NCBI RefSeq assembly: GCF_000600085.1
Contig: NZ_CP006821.1
Location: 1,364,001-1,428,000 of the forward strand
From: Helicobacter pylori oki112
GTDB taxonomy: Bacteria > Campylobacterota > Campylobacteria > Campylobacterales > Helicobacteraceae
Length of the DNA stretch: 64,000 bases
Direction of reading: 5' to 3'
This document shows, piece after piece, positions 1 to 9,449 of the stretch (its first letter is position 1; each line of letters begins with the position of its first letter). The notes under the pieces were generated by a model, which saw nothing but the letters and a program-made list of their open reading frames with translations, was not told the DNA's origin and searched no databases. A program made the position numbers and the translations under genes.

Positions 1-104
1 CTATTGCCGCTAGTGAGGTGGCTATTGGTTTGGGCTTGGTGATTTTGTGGTTTAAGAAATTCAAGAGCTTAGATATTGATTCTTTAAACGCTATGAAAGG
101 TTAA
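1..104 (+). CDS. nuoK: NADH-quinone oxidoreductase subunit K, C-terminal end (partial)
   Basis: Only the last 33 codons lie in the window; the reading frame starts at base 3 and stops with TAA at 102-104. The residues (IAASEVAIGLGLVILWF, then a lysine-rich tail) match the last membrane helix of NuoK, including the conserved Glu in the ASEVAIGL motif that belongs to the proton path. NuoK is a small, roughly 100-residue, three-helix subunit of the membrane arm of complex I. nuoL starts 2 bases downstream, so the two are surely co-transcribed. The 5' part is outside the window. Confidence 0.93.
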   Translation, partial: IAASEVAIGLGLVILWFKKFKSLDIDSLNAMKG

Positions 105-106
105 GC

Positions 107-1945
107 ATGCAATATTCTTCTTTGCTGTCAGTGGTGTTGTTTTTGCCTTTAATCGGTGCGCTTTATGCGGGGCTGTTTGGGGCTAAAGCTAAAGCGTTGC
201 ATGTGGGCGTTTTCAATTCTTTGTGCGTGCTGGTTTCTTTCATTGGCGCTGTGGTTCTTTTCATTCAAGCATGGCACAATCAAAGCTATGAAAAATATTT
301 ATTTGATTGGATCGTGGTAGGGAATTTTAAAGTCGGCTTTTCTCTCATGCTGGATAATATCAATGCGGTCATGATTGTCGTGGTAACTTTAGTTTCTTTC
401 TTAGTGCATGTGTATTCTATAGGCTATATGGAGCATGACGCAGGGTTTAACCGCTATTTTTCCTACCTCAGCGGCTTTGTGTTTTCCATGCTGGTGTTGG
501 TGTTGAGCGATAATTTTTTAGGGCTTTTCATTGGCTGGGAAGGGGTGGGGCTATGCTCTTACTTGCTCATTGGCTTTTGGTATCATAAGACAAGTGCGAA
601 TAACGCTTCTATTGAAGCCTTTGTGATGAATCGAATCACGGATTTAGGCATGCTCATGGGGATTATTTTGATCTTTTGGAATTTTGGCACTCTCCAGTAT
701 AAAGAAGTCTTTAGCATGCTCAATAACGCCGATTATTCCATGCTCTTTTACATTAGCGTGTTTCTTTTCATTGGCGCTATGGGGAAGAGCGCGCAATTTC
801 CTATGCACACATGGTTAGCCAACGCTATGGAGGGGCCTACCCCCGTGTCCGCTCTCATCCATGCAGCAACGATGGTAACCGCTGGGGTGTATCTAGTCAT
901 CAGAGCCAATCCTTTGTATAGTGCGGTGTTTGAAGTGGGGTATTTTATCGCATGTTTAGGGGCGTTTGTGGCTCTTTTTGGAGCGAGCATGGCTTTAGTC
1001 AATAAGGATTTAAAGCGCATTGTGGCTTATTCTACGCTTTCTCAATTAGGCTATATGTTTGTAGCGGCCGGTCTTGGGGCTTATGCGATCGCGCTTTTCC
1101 ACCTCTTTACGCATGCGTTTTTCAAATCCCTCCTTTTCTTAGGATCAGGGAATGTCATGCATGCGATGGAAGACAATCTGGATATTACTAAAATGGGCGC
1201 TTTATACAAACCTATGCGGATCACAGCTATCTTTATGATTATAGGTTCAGTGGCTTTGTGCGGGATTTACCCTTTCGCAGGATACTTTTCTAAAGACAAA
1301 ATTTTAGAAGTGGCTTTTGGGATACACCACCATATTTTATGGCTTGCGCTTCTAATTGGGGCGATCTTTACCGCTTTTTATAGCTTCAGGCTCATCATGC
1401 TTGTGTTTTTTGCACCCAAACAGCACGCTATCAACCATCCCCATGAGGCTCAAAATTTCATGCTTTTAAGCATGCTGCCGTTAGGGGTTTTAGCGGTCAT
1501 TGCCGGGTTTTTTGAAGAGCCGTTTTTCCATTTCATCTCTCAAGTGATCCCTAGCGTTGAAGAGTATCCCGTCCCGCTCGCTCTTTTAATCAGTATCACC
1601 ACCATAGTGGTGTTATTAAGCATCGCCTATGCCATATTTAAATATAAAAATGGTATCACTTCCAAAAAAGAGGGGGGCTTTTTATACAAGCTCTTGCTCA
1701 ACCAATACTATATCCCCAAGCTCTATCAAGGGATTGCAAAAGTTTTTGGTGCCATCGCTTCATTCTTGCACCAAGTCGTGGAATTAAAGATCATTGATGC
1801 GATAGTGGATGCTATAGGAAGAAGCGTTTTTGTCATAGGGCGTGTGTTTAGGATCAGTCAAGACGGGAATTTAACTTCCATGCTGCGCTTCATGGTAGCC
1901 GGGGTTTTAATCTTATTAGCGTTTGTAGCTTTTTTTGGGAGATAA
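107..1945 (+). CDS. nuoL: NADH-quinone oxidoreductase subunit L
   Basis: This 612-residue polytopic membrane protein is one of three antiporter-like proton-pumping subunits of complex I. Motifs typical of the Mrp/NuoL family are visible: LGLFIGWEGVGLCSYLLIGF (about residues 137-157), the GAMGKSAQFPMHTWLANAMEGPTPVSALIHAATMV block (about 223-258) with its buried Lys and His, and KRIVAYSTLSQLGYM (about 303-317). The length fits NuoL, and the C-terminal part carries the extra helices and lateral-helix region that distinguish NuoL from NuoM and NuoN. The gene lies 2 bases after nuoK and 3 bases before nuoM. H. pylori complex I lacks the usual NADH-binding NuoE/F subunits, so the electron donor is probably not NADH; this is family knowledge and is not visible here. 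Confidence 0.98.
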   Translation: MQYSSLLSVVLFLPLIGALYAGLFGAKAKALHVGVFNSLCVLVSFIGAVVLFIQAWHNQSYEKYLFDWIVVGNFKVGFSLMLDNINAVMIVVVTLVSFLVHVYSIGYMEHDAGFNRYFSYLSGFVFSMLVLVLSDNFLGLFIGWEGVGLCSYLLIGFWYHKTSANNASIEAFVMNRITDLGMLMGIILIFWNFGTLQYKEVFSMLNNADYSMLFYISVFLFIGAMGKSAQFPMHTWLANAMEGPTPVSALIHAATMVTAGVYLVIRANPLYSAVFEVGYFIACLGAFVALFGASMALVNKDLKRIVAYSTLSQLGYMFVAAGLGAYAIALFHLFTHAFFKSLLFLGSGNVMHAMEDNLDITKMGALYKPMRITAIFMIIGSVALCGIYPFAGYFSKDKILEVAFGIHHHILWLALLIGAIFTAFYSFRLIMLVFFAPKQHAINHPHEAQNFMLLSMLPLGVLAVIAGFFEEPFFHFISQVIPSVEEYPVPLALLISITTIVVLLSIAYAIFKYKNGITSKKEGGFLYKLLLNQYYIPKLYQGIAKVFGAIASFLHQVVELKIIDAIVDAIGRSVFVIGRVFRISQDGNLTSMLRFMVAGVLILLAFVAFFGR

Positions 1946-1948
1946 GAA

Positions 1949-3487
1949 ATGCAGTTTTTACATGCGCATCTTTTAAGCGTGGTGATCTTTTTCCCCATGC
2001 TGAGCGCGCTATTAGCGTTCTTTATGAGCGATCAAGCGAGTAGGGCGTATGCGATTGTCATCGCTTTGATTGAATTGTTATTAGTCTTGTTGTTGTGGCA
2101 TGGGTTTGATATTCAAACAGCGGGCATGCAGTTTGAAGAAATGAAGGAATTGATCTATCAAATTGGCGTGAATTACCATGTGGGCGTTGATGGCATCGCG
2201 CTCTTTTTGTTGCTCTTAAACGCTATCGTGGTGTTATTGTGCGTGATTTATGTCAAAGAGCATCGTAAAGACTTTGCGATCTGTCTTTTGTTGTTAGAGG
2301 GGATTTTGATGGGCGTGTTTTCTTCTCTTAACATGATCTTTTTCTACGCTTTTTGGGAAATCTCGCTCTTGCCGGTTTTATACCTCATCGGTCGTTTTGG
2401 CCGTAACCATAAAATCTATTCTGGCATGAAGTTTTTCCTCTACACCTTTTTAGCGTCATTATGCATGCTCTTAGGCATTTTATACATCGGGCATGACTAT
2501 GCGAATAATTACGGCATGATGAGTTTTGATATTTTAGACTGGTATCAATTGAACTTTTCTAGCGAGGTTAAAACCTGGTTCTTTGTGGCTTTCTTAATAG
2601 GGATTGCAGTTAAAATCCCACTCTTTCCCTTACACACATGGCTGCCTTATGCGTATTCTAACGCTCCTACTTTAGGCTCCGTCATGCTTTCAGCCTTGCT
2701 TTCTAAAATGGGGACTTACGCCTTATTGCGCTTCTTGCTCCCGCTTTTTCCTGAGCTTTCAGAAATTTATTTAACCCCCATAGCCATTGTGGCGCTATGC
2801 ATGATCATTTATGGAGGTTTTCTAGCCTACGCTCAAAAAGATTTAAAAACCCTCATCGCTTATAGCTCGTTCTCGCACATGGGAGTCGTGGTGCTTGGGG
2901 TTTTTTCTTTCAATGTTGAGGGGATTTCTGGGGCGGTGTTTATGATGTTTGCGCATGGCGTTATCGTCATGGGGTTATTTTTACTCGCTGGTATCTTAGA
3001 AGAGCGTGCCAGCAGTTTAGAAATCGCTCGCTTTGGATCAATCGCTAAAAGCGCTCCTATTTTTGCCGCCTTTTTTATGATCGTTTTAATGGCGAATGTG
3101 GGCATGCCTTTAAGCATTGGCTTTGTGGGAGAGTTTTTAAGCTTATTAGGGTTTTTTGCCACCTACCCTCTTTTAGCTATCATTGCCGGAACAAGCATCA
3201 TTCTATCAGCGATTTACATGCTCACTTCATATAAAGATGTCTTCTTTGGCAATTTGAAAGCCGGGAACAATCAAATAAGCGTGTTTGAAGATTTGAACGC
3301 TCGTGAGGTAGGGGTTTTAAGCGTGATTTTAGCTTTGATCTTAATTTTAGGGATTTATCCTAAAATGCTTTTAAAACCGATTGAGCAAGGCTCTAGGCAG
3401 CTTTTAGAGGTGATAGAAATCCGCTCGCTCCCTTTTTTAGGTTCATTGGATACTAAGATAAAAGAGGTTTCTTATGTTAATAGATAG
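1949..3487 (+). CDS. nuoM: NADH-quinone oxidoreductase subunit M
   Basis: A 512-residue antiporter-like membrane subunit of complex I. Recognisable family segments are FFYAFWEISLLPVLYLIGRFG (about 129-149, with the key Glu), AVKIPLFPLHTWLPYAYSNAPT (about 221-242, with the pump Lys) and KDLKTLIAYSSFSHMGVVVLG (about 297-317). The length is normal for NuoM. The start ATG lies 3 bases after the nuoL stop. The last 14 bases overlap the start of nuoN in another frame, which suggests coupled translation. Confidence 0.98.
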   Translation: MQFLHAHLLSVVIFFPMLSALLAFFMSDQASRAYAIVIALIELLLVLLLWHGFDIQTAGMQFEEMKELIYQIGVNYHVGVDGIALFLLLLNAIVVLLCVIYVKEHRKDFAICLLLLEGILMGVFSSLNMIFFYAFWEISLLPVLYLIGRFGRNHKIYSGMKFFLYTFLASLCMLLGILYIGHDYANNYGMMSFDILDWYQLNFSSEVKTWFFVAFLIGIAVKIPLFPLHTWLPYAYSNAPTLGSVMLSALLSKMGTYALLRFLLPLFPELSEIYLTPIAIVALCMIIYGGFLAYAQKDLKTLIAYSSFSHMGVVVLGVFSFNVEGISGAVFMMFAHGVIVMGLFLLAGILEERASSLEIARFGSIAKSAPIFAAFFMIVLMANVGMPLSIGFVGEFLSLLGFFATYPLLAIIAGTSIILSAIYMLTSYKDVFFGNLKAGNNQISVFEDLNAREVGVLSVILALILILGIYPKMLLKPIEQGSRQLLEVIEIRSLPFLGSLDTKIKEVSYVNR

Positions 3488-4946
3488 TCTCCACATCTCT
3501 TTTGACAGCTTTAATTTTGAGAGCATTTTACCCATGCTGGTGTTGGTGTGTGGGGGGATTTTCACGCTCTTAATCAACGCTTTCACTTCCAGGTTTTCAC
3601 GCAATTTGAATGTGTTTTTATGCATGCTCTTTTTGGTTTTGGATTTTTTGGTGGTTTTAGGATTAGAAGATCAAGAAAACGCCTTTTTTGGGTTTTTGAG
3701 CTTGGATACTCTCTCGCTCATCTCTCAAAGCATTGTCTTGATTTCAGCCTTCTTGCTCATTTTCTTAGCCCTTTCAAAAGAGCGCTTCAACGAATTTCAG
3801 ACCGCTGAATTTTATTCCCTATACTTGTTTATTGTCGCTGGCTTTCAATTCATGGTTTCAAGCAACCATTTATTATTAATCCTTATCGGGTTAGAAACAG
3901 CGTCCTTACCCCTTTGTGTGTTAATGGCGTTGAGCGATAAACGCTACGGATTAGAAGCAGGGATCAAATATTTCACTATGGGGGCGATGGCGAGCGCGTT
4001 TTTTGCTATGGGGGCGATGGCTTTCTATCTCCTCACAGGGAGCTTGAATCTTGAAGTCATTACCCTATACTTACACACTGAAGGTATCACAAACCCCATG
4101 CTCTTTGCGATGGGCGCTATCTTTTTGATTGGAGCGGTTGGTTTTAAGGTTTCTTTAGTGCCTTTCCATACCTGGATGCCTGATGTGTATGAGGGCAATA
4201 ACCCGGTCTTTGCGAGCTATATTTCCATTGTGCCTAAAATCGCTGGCTTTGTGGTAGCGACTCGCCTTTTTGGAGCGTTTATAGACACTCGCACCGCTTG
4301 GGTAGAAGACATTTTTTATGCCCTCATTCTTATGACTATCACCATCCCTAATTTCATTGCTTTATGGCAAGAAGATGTCAAAAGAATGCTCGCTTATAGC
4401 TCCATTTCGCATTCTGGTTTCGCTTTAGCGTGCGTGTTTATCCACACTCAAGACAGCCAACAAGCGATGTTTGTTTATTGGTTCATGTTCGCTTTCACTT
4501 ACATTGGGGCTTTTGGTCTTTTGTGGCTCTTAAAAAGCCGGGAAAAAACATGGGATGAACGCTACGATCACCCCTACTCTAAATTCAACGGCCTTATCAA
4601 AACCCACCCCTTAGTGGCGATCTTGGGTGCTATTTTTGTTTTTGGGCTTGCAGGGATTCCGCCTTTTAGCGTGTTTTGGGGGAAATTTTTAGCCGTTGAA
4701 AGCGCTTTAGAGAGCAACCACATTCTTTTGGCGGTGGTGATGTTAGTTAATAGCGCGGTGGCTGCGTTTTATTATTTCCGTTGGCTCGTGGCGATGTTTT
4801 TCAATAAACCCTTACAAAGCTACGCTCAAAACGATATTTACACCCAAAACGCTACCATGCCCATTTATGCGGTCATTATTGCCATGGCGTTAGCGTGCTT
4901 GTTCTCTGTTTTTATGATGCGAGGGCTTTTAGAGTTTGTGGCTTAA
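3474..4946 (+). CDS. nuoN: NADH-quinone oxidoreductase subunit N
   Basis: The 490-residue third antiporter-like subunit of complex I. Family segments are ILIGLETASLPLCVLMAL (about 136-153), GFKVSLVPFHTWMPDVYEGNNP (about 223-244) and DVKRMLAYSSISHSGFALA (about 302-320). It is the last nuo gene of the cluster. It starts inside nuoM (14-base overlap), and its end overlaps the proposed TTG start of pflA by 11 bases, so nuo and pflA are probably read on one message. Confidence 0.97.
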   Translation: MLIDSLHISFDSFNFESILPMLVLVCGGIFTLLINAFTSRFSRNLNVFLCMLFLVLDFLVVLGLEDQENAFFGFLSLDTLSLISQSIVLISAFLLIFLALSKERFNEFQTAEFYSLYLFIVAGFQFMVSSNHLLLILIGLETASLPLCVLMALSDKRYGLEAGIKYFTMGAMASAFFAMGAMAFYLLTGSLNLEVITLYLHTEGITNPMLFAMGAIFLIGAVGFKVSLVPFHTWMPDVYEGNNPVFASYISIVPKIAGFVVATRLFGAFIDTRTAWVEDIFYALILMTITIPNFIALWQEDVKRMLAYSSISHSGFALACVFIHTQDSQQAMFVYWFMFAFTYIGAFGLLWLLKSREKTWDERYDHPYSKFNGLIKTHPLVAILGAIFVFGLAGIPPFSVFWGKFLAVESALESNHILLAVVMLVNSAVAAFYYFRWLVAMFFNKPLQSYAQNDIYTQNATMPIYAVIIAMALACLFSVFMMRGLLEFVA

Positions 4947-7347
4947 ATCAAAAATCTTTCTTTTAATGGGCGTGAGTTTGCTCTCCCATTCTCTCAACGC
5001 CTTAAGCCTCACGCTCACGCAAGGCAAGGAAGGGGGGGAAGATTTTTCTGTTTTAACCTTACGACACAACAAGGCGTTTTCTTGTTTTTATGCTAATGAA
5101 AAACCGCCAAGCGGGATTGAAGCGTCTTTATCCATTATACGCGCTAAACGCCCCATAGAATGCGTGATAGACTCTATCCCTAAGGAGGGCTTTACCCCTT
5201 TAGAAAACGCTTTTTTCCATATCACCTATTCTATGCGCCAACAACAATTCATTTTACACATCAAACCCAAAGTGATGCGAAGGCTCACCCTTTTTTCTTT
5301 TGACAGGGATTATAAAAAAGCGATCCCCCTTTTTGTGGAAAACGATCCTAAAGCCAAAATGTGGCAAATCATAGGCTATGATCAAAATATCCCTTTTTTG
5401 AGTGAAAAAAACAACGCTCAAAAAGGCTTGAATTTCCCCATTGTCATTAAAGACGCTCAAACCCCTATCATTCAAGAGCTAGATGTGAATAACAAACCCC
5501 TACTCACCACAAAGGGCTATGATTTAAACGCTTATTTAGAGGCTAAAAAACAAATCAATTCTCAAGCCTATTTTGACGCTTTACGAACGATTAGCCGCGC
5601 GTTTAAAAACTACCCTCAAACGATGTTTAAAAAAGATTTGTATTTATTAGAAATTATCGCATTAGGCCAATTAGGCATTAAAAAATCCTTACTTATAGAC
5701 ATTGGCACCAAGTGGATTAAAAATTACCCAACTGATCCCAATATCCCTGAAGCGTTATATTATGTCGCCAAAGCTTTAGACGAGAACAACAATTACAAAC
5801 AGGCCATGCACTATTACAAACGCATTCTTTTAGAATACAAAAACTCCCGCTACGCTCCCTTAGCCCAAATGCGTTTAGCCATTGAAGCGGCTGAAGGCTC
5901 TGATTTGAGCAACGCTAGTATGCTTTTTAAAGAAGCTTTCTCTAACGCCAAAGACAAAGAGAGCGCGAGTGAAATCGCGCTTAATTGGGCTGAAGTAGAG
6001 ATAAACTATCAAAACTTTAATAACGCTAAATACCTCATTGATAAGGTGGTTCAATCCAACCCAGATTATATTTCTACGCATAGCGAATCAGCCCTAGACT
6101 TGCTCAAGTTATTGAAAAAAAACCAGATGAATGAAAGCGCGATTGAGATCGCTCACTTGCTCCTTAATCAAGACGATGACTTGAAAGCTAAAGAGCAAGC
6201 GCTCTATGATTTAGGGGCGTTGTATGCAAGGATCAAGGACTTTAAGAACGCCCACCTTTACAATCTGCAATATTTGCAAGACCATGCGGAATTGGATAAA
6301 GCTTCTGTCGTTAGAGCGCGCGATGAAAAAGCCCTTTTTTCCATGGAGGGGAACACGCAAGAAAAAATCGCCCACTACGATAAAATCATTCAAAATTTCC
6401 CTAATTCTAATGAAGCCCTAAAGGCTTTAGAATTGAAAGCCCAACTCTTGTTTGAAAATAAGCGTTATGCTGAAGTGTTAGGCATGCAAAAAAATTTGCC
6501 TAAAGATTCTCCTTTGATCCAAAAAACGCTCAATATCCTTGCTAAAACCCCATTAGAGAACCATCGTTGCGAAGAAGCCTTAAAATACTTATCCCAAATC
6601 ACCGCCTTTGCATTTACTCCCAAAGAAGAAATCCAAGCCTTTGATTGTTTGTATTTCGCATCGCTCAAAGAAAAAGCGCAAATTATTGCCCTAAACGCTT
6701 TAAAAACAGCTAAAACCCCTAGCGAGAAATTAATATGGCTTTATCGTTTGGGGCGCAATTACTACCGCTTAGGGGATTTTAAAAATTCCACTCTGGCTTC
6801 TAAAGACGCTTTAACTCTCGCTCAAAGTTTAAATAAAAAAGAATTTTATGATATTGCTTTTGTTTTATTTTCAGATTACATGCAAAACAATGAAAAAGAA
6901 TTGGCGCTCAATCTGTATGCGTTTTTAGAAAAGCATTTCAAAGACGATAAACGCATGGCGTTGGTTTATTTTAAATTGCTAGAAAATGAAAAAGACCCTA
7001 AAAGCGTCAAAATTTATGCCACAAGCTTACTCAAGCTCCAAGACACTTATAAGGACTATTCTTACACACCCTTTAGCGAATTTGCTCTTATTGACGCTTA
7101 CAGAACCACCAAAGACTATTTAAAAGCGTTAGAAACGCTAGACAAGCTTTTAAACCGCAGGCTTTCTTTAGAAGATCACCAAAAAGCCTTATACTTGCAA
7201 TCCAGCTTATTAGATCTAACCCATCAAAAAGCAAAATCTAGAGCCAGTTTAGAAAAATGCGTTCAGTTAAAACAAAAAGATCAAACAAACGCATGGCAAA
7301 ATTTATGCGAACAGGGTTTAAATTTATTCAAAAACAAGGAGTCATAA
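4936..7347 (+). CDS. pflA: PflA-like periplasmic flagellar motor scaffold protein
   Basis: An 803-residue protein with an N-terminal signal sequence (about residues 1-23, ending near HSLNALS) followed by a beta-rich region and then a long helical-repeat region from about residue 190 to the end. The repeats look like TPR/Sel1 units, for example PNIPEALYYVAKALDENNNYKQAMHYYKRIL. This matches the 'paralysed flagella' protein PflA of Campylobacter and Helicobacter, which forms spokes of the periplasmic disk structure around the stator units. I chose a TTG start at 4936 because the first ATG (residue 11) would cut the signal peptide too short. The start overlaps nuoN by 11 bases and the next gene begins 2 bases after the stop. 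The PflA name rests on architecture, length and gene context; the start codon is the least certain part. Confidence 0.85.
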   Translation: MWLKSKIFLLMGVSLLSHSLNALSLTLTQGKEGGEDFSVLTLRHNKAFSCFYANEKPPSGIEASLSIIRAKRPIECVIDSIPKEGFTPLENAFFHITYSMRQQQFILHIKPKVMRRLTLFSFDRDYKKAIPLFVENDPKAKMWQIIGYDQNIPFLSEKNNAQKGLNFPIVIKDAQTPIIQELDVNNKPLLTTKGYDLNAYLEAKKQINSQAYFDALRTISRAFKNYPQTMFKKDLYLLEIIALGQLGIKKSLLIDIGTKWIKNYPTDPNIPEALYYVAKALDENNNYKQAMHYYKRILLEYKNSRYAPLAQMRLAIEAAEGSDLSNASMLFKEAFSNAKDKESASEIALNWAEVEINYQNFNNAKYLIDKVVQSNPDYISTHSESALDLLKLLKKNQMNESAIEIAHLLLNQDDDLKAKEQALYDLGALYARIKDFKNAHLYNLQYLQDHAELDKASVVRARDEKALFSMEGNTQEKIAHYDKIIQNFPNSNEALKALELKAQLLFENKRYAEVLGMQKNLPKDSPLIQKTLNILAKTPLENHRCEEALKYLSQITAFAFTPKEEIQAFDCLYFASLKEKAQIIALNALKTAKTPSEKLIWLYRLGRNYYRLGDFKNSTLASKDALTLAQSLNKKEFYDIAFVLFSDYMQNNEKELALNLYAFLEKHFKDDKRMALVYFKLLENEKDPKSVKIYATSLLKLQDTYKDYSYTPFSEFALIDAYRTTKDYLKALETLDKLLNRRLSLEDHQKALYLQSSLLDLTHQKAKSRASLEKCVQLKQKDQTNAWQNLCEQGLNLFKNKES

Positions 7348-7349
7348 CT

Positions 7350-8729
7350 ATGGACATTAGCATTTTTAGAGAATACGATATTAGAGGCATTTACCCCACC
7401 ACGCTAGATGAGAAGGGGGCTTTTAGTATCGGCGTGGAGTTGGGGAAAATCATGCGAGAATACGATAAAAGCGTGTTTGTAGGGCATGACGCCAGGGTGC
7501 ATGGGCGCTTTTTGTTTGAAGCTTTGAGCGCGGGGCTGCAATCAAGCGGCTTGAAAGTGTATGATTTAGGGCTAATCCCCACACCGGTAGCGTATTTTGC
7601 GGCCTTTAATGGAATCAATGGCATTCAATGCCCTAATTCCATCATGATCACTGGCTCTCACAACCCCAAAGAATACAACGGCTTTAAAATCACGCTCAAC
7701 CAAAACCCGTTTTATGGCAAGGACATTCAGGCTTTAAAAGACACGCTTTTAAACGCCAAGCATGAAATAAAACCCCTAAAAGAAACACCAGAGAAAGTCA
7801 ATGCCCTAGAAGCCTATCATCGCTATTTGATCAAGGACTTTAAGCATTTAAAAAATCTTAAATACAAAATCGCCCTGGATTTTGGTAATGGCGTGGGAGC
7901 GTTAGGCTTAGAGCCTATTTTAAAGGCTTTAAACATTGATTTTAGCAGCCTTTATAGCGATCCTGATGGGAATTTCCCTAACCACCACCCAGACCCTAGC
8001 GAAGCGAAAAACTTAAAAGATCTAGAAAAACACATGCAAGAAAACGCTATTTCTATAGGTTTTGCTTTTGATGGCGATGCGGATAGGATTGCAATGTTAA
8101 GCTCTCATCATGTTTATGCGGGCGATGAATTAGCGATTTTATTCGCTAAACGCTTGCATGCTCAAGGCACCACCCCCTTTGTGATCGGCGAAGTCAAATG
8201 CTCTCAAGTGATGTATAACACGATCAATACTTTTGGTAAGACGCTCATGTATAAAACCGGGCATAGCAATTTAAAAATCAAACTCAAAGAAACCCATGCG
8301 CATTTTGCAGCTGAAATGAGCGGGCATATCTTTTTTAAAGAGCGCTATTTTGGCTATGATGACGCTCTTTATGCATGCTTAAGGGCTTTAGAATTATTGC
8401 TCGAACAAACCCCAAGCGATTTGGAAAACACCATTAAAAACCTCCCCTATTCCTACACCACGCCTGAAGAAAAAATCGCCGTGAGCGAAGAAGAAAAATT
8501 TGAAATCATTCATAACCTACAAAAAGCGCTTAAAAACCCGCCAAGTCATTTCCCTAAAATCAAAGAAATAATCAGCATTGATGGCGTGAGAGTGGTTTTT
8601 GAACATGGTTTTGGGCTTATTCGTGCAAGCAACACCACCCCCTATTTAGTCAGCCGCTTTGAAGGCGAGGATGAAACAACGGCGTTAGAGTATAAAAGGG
8701 CGTTGCTCAATTTATTAGAAAAACTTTAA
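7350..8729 (+). CDS. algC: Phosphomannomutase / phosphoglucomutase (AlgC/ManB type)
   Basis: A 459-residue alpha-D-phosphohexomutase that interconverts hexose 6-phosphate and 1-phosphate, feeding GDP-mannose/GDP-fucose and glucose-derived sugars for LPS O-antigen. The catalytic phosphoserine loop TGSHNP is at residues 101-106 (Ser103), the Mg-binding loop DGDADR at 241-246, a sugar-binding GEVKCSQ loop and the AEMSGH motif follow, and a C-terminal phosphate-binding RASNTTPYLVSRFE segment closes the fold. I chose the ATG at 7350 because AAGGAG lies 8 bases upstream and the canonical FREYDIRGIY opening follows; an upstream in-frame extension overlaps pflA and has no merit. The dual specificity is inferred from the family. 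Confidence 0.93.
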   Translation: MDISIFREYDIRGIYPTTLDEKGAFSIGVELGKIMREYDKSVFVGHDARVHGRFLFEALSAGLQSSGLKVYDLGLIPTPVAYFAAFNGINGIQCPNSIMITGSHNPKEYNGFKITLNQNPFYGKDIQALKDTLLNAKHEIKPLKETPEKVNALEAYHRYLIKDFKHLKNLKYKIALDFGNGVGALGLEPILKALNIDFSSLYSDPDGNFPNHHPDPSEAKNLKDLEKHMQENAISIGFAFDGDADRIAMLSSHHVYAGDELAILFAKRLHAQGTTPFVIGEVKCSQVMYNTINTFGKTLMYKTGHSNLKIKLKETHAHFAAEMSGHIFFKERYFGYDDALYACLRALELLLEQTPSDLENTIKNLPYSYTTPEEKIAVSEEEKFEIIHNLQKALKNPPSHFPKIKEIISIDGVRVVFEHGFGLIRASNTTPYLVSRFEGEDETTALEYKRALLNLLEKL

Positions 8730-8868
8730 AATAGAGCTTGGGATAATCTCATTTCATATCCCTTACTCTTAAAGATATTAAATCAATTAAACAAGTTGCT
8801 TTAAAACCACACATAAAATCATAAGATCTCAAATTTTTTTACACTATTTAAGCTAAGCCTAAGCCTAT

Positions 8869-8874
8869 TATAAT
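8869..8874 (+). promoter_or_regulatory. Probable -10 box for the 95-aa gene
   Basis: TATAAT, within TATTATAAT, lies 32 bases before the ATG at 8907 and predicts a leader of about 25 bases. AAAGG at 8896-8900 is the ribosome binding site. No good -35 is present, which is common for the vegetative promoters of this organism. Confidence 0.5.
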
Positions 8875-8906
8875 GAAAAGTTTTAAATTAATCGTAAAGG
8901 ATTTTA

Positions 8907-9194
8907 ATGGATAACAACAAAAATAACAACAAAAACGCTTCTCATCTCACTCACGAAATGAAAAAGGAACACGGAGGTCTTGCAAAAGCAAGTGAAAAAG
9001 CTGAAATGCAACCAATCTTGGAAGCACTATACTATGTGGCTAAAGAAGAATCTGAAGGATATAAAAAAGCAGCTGAAGGATATAAACAGGTGCTTGAAGC
9101 AAAAGAAAAGGCAGATAAAATCTTAAATACTTTGAAAGCAATCAGCCATGACAATAACATAATAGACATAGAACCCGAAGACGAAAAGGACTGA
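8907..9194 (+). CDS. Small hydrophilic helical protein of unknown function
   Basis: A 95-residue charged protein. It opens with an Asn/Lys run (DNNKNNNKN) and continues as a predicted long amphipathic helix (residues about 15-80) with a short internal duplication, EGYKKAAEGYKQ (about 55-66). The tail is acidic (DIEPEDEKD). There is no signal peptide, membrane segment or cysteine, so it should be cytoplasmic. A -10 box and a ribosome binding site with good spacing precede it, which supports expression as a single gene. I recognise it only as a Helicobacter-type hypothetical protein (the HP1276 position) and assign no function. Confidence 0.75.
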   Translation: MDNNKNNNKNASHLTHEMKKEHGGLAKASEKAEMQPILEALYYVAKEESEGYKKAAEGYKQVLEAKEKADKILNTLKAISHDNNIIDIEPEDEKD

Positions 9195-9227
9195 GTAATC
9201 AATAGTTCTTTTTAAAAGCATTATAAA

Positions 9228-9410
9228 AAGCTTATGGCTTGGTATGTATAAGAATTAGCCTTTTTTGTTATCAAAATACCTGTGATTTTAAGCCGCTATC
9301 AACCACACTACAGGGTTGCTTTTATATTGTTGTTAGGCTTATGGCGGTAATTTCTACGCTAACGCCACAATAATGCACATGCAATAAAACCTGATGATGA
9401 TTGTTAATCT
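9228..9410. repeat. Structured non-coding element, copy 1 of an intergenic repeat family
   Basis: The gap 9195-9449 holds no convincing gene but shares blocks in the same order with the intergenic stretch 19287-19432. The shared blocks are AAGCTT followed by a TGGTAT box, a 17-base block AAAATACCTGTGATTTT at 9273-9289 (one C/T difference from the other copy), and TATATTGTT at 9323-9331. Short hairpins are possible, for example GGCG at 9343-9346 with CGCC at 9363-9366. The strand of any transcript is unknown. It lies just past the 3' end of trpA. Confidence 0.5.
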
Positions 9411-9449
9411 GTGATCTTTAATTTTTAACGCAACAAAGCCTAAAAGCCC

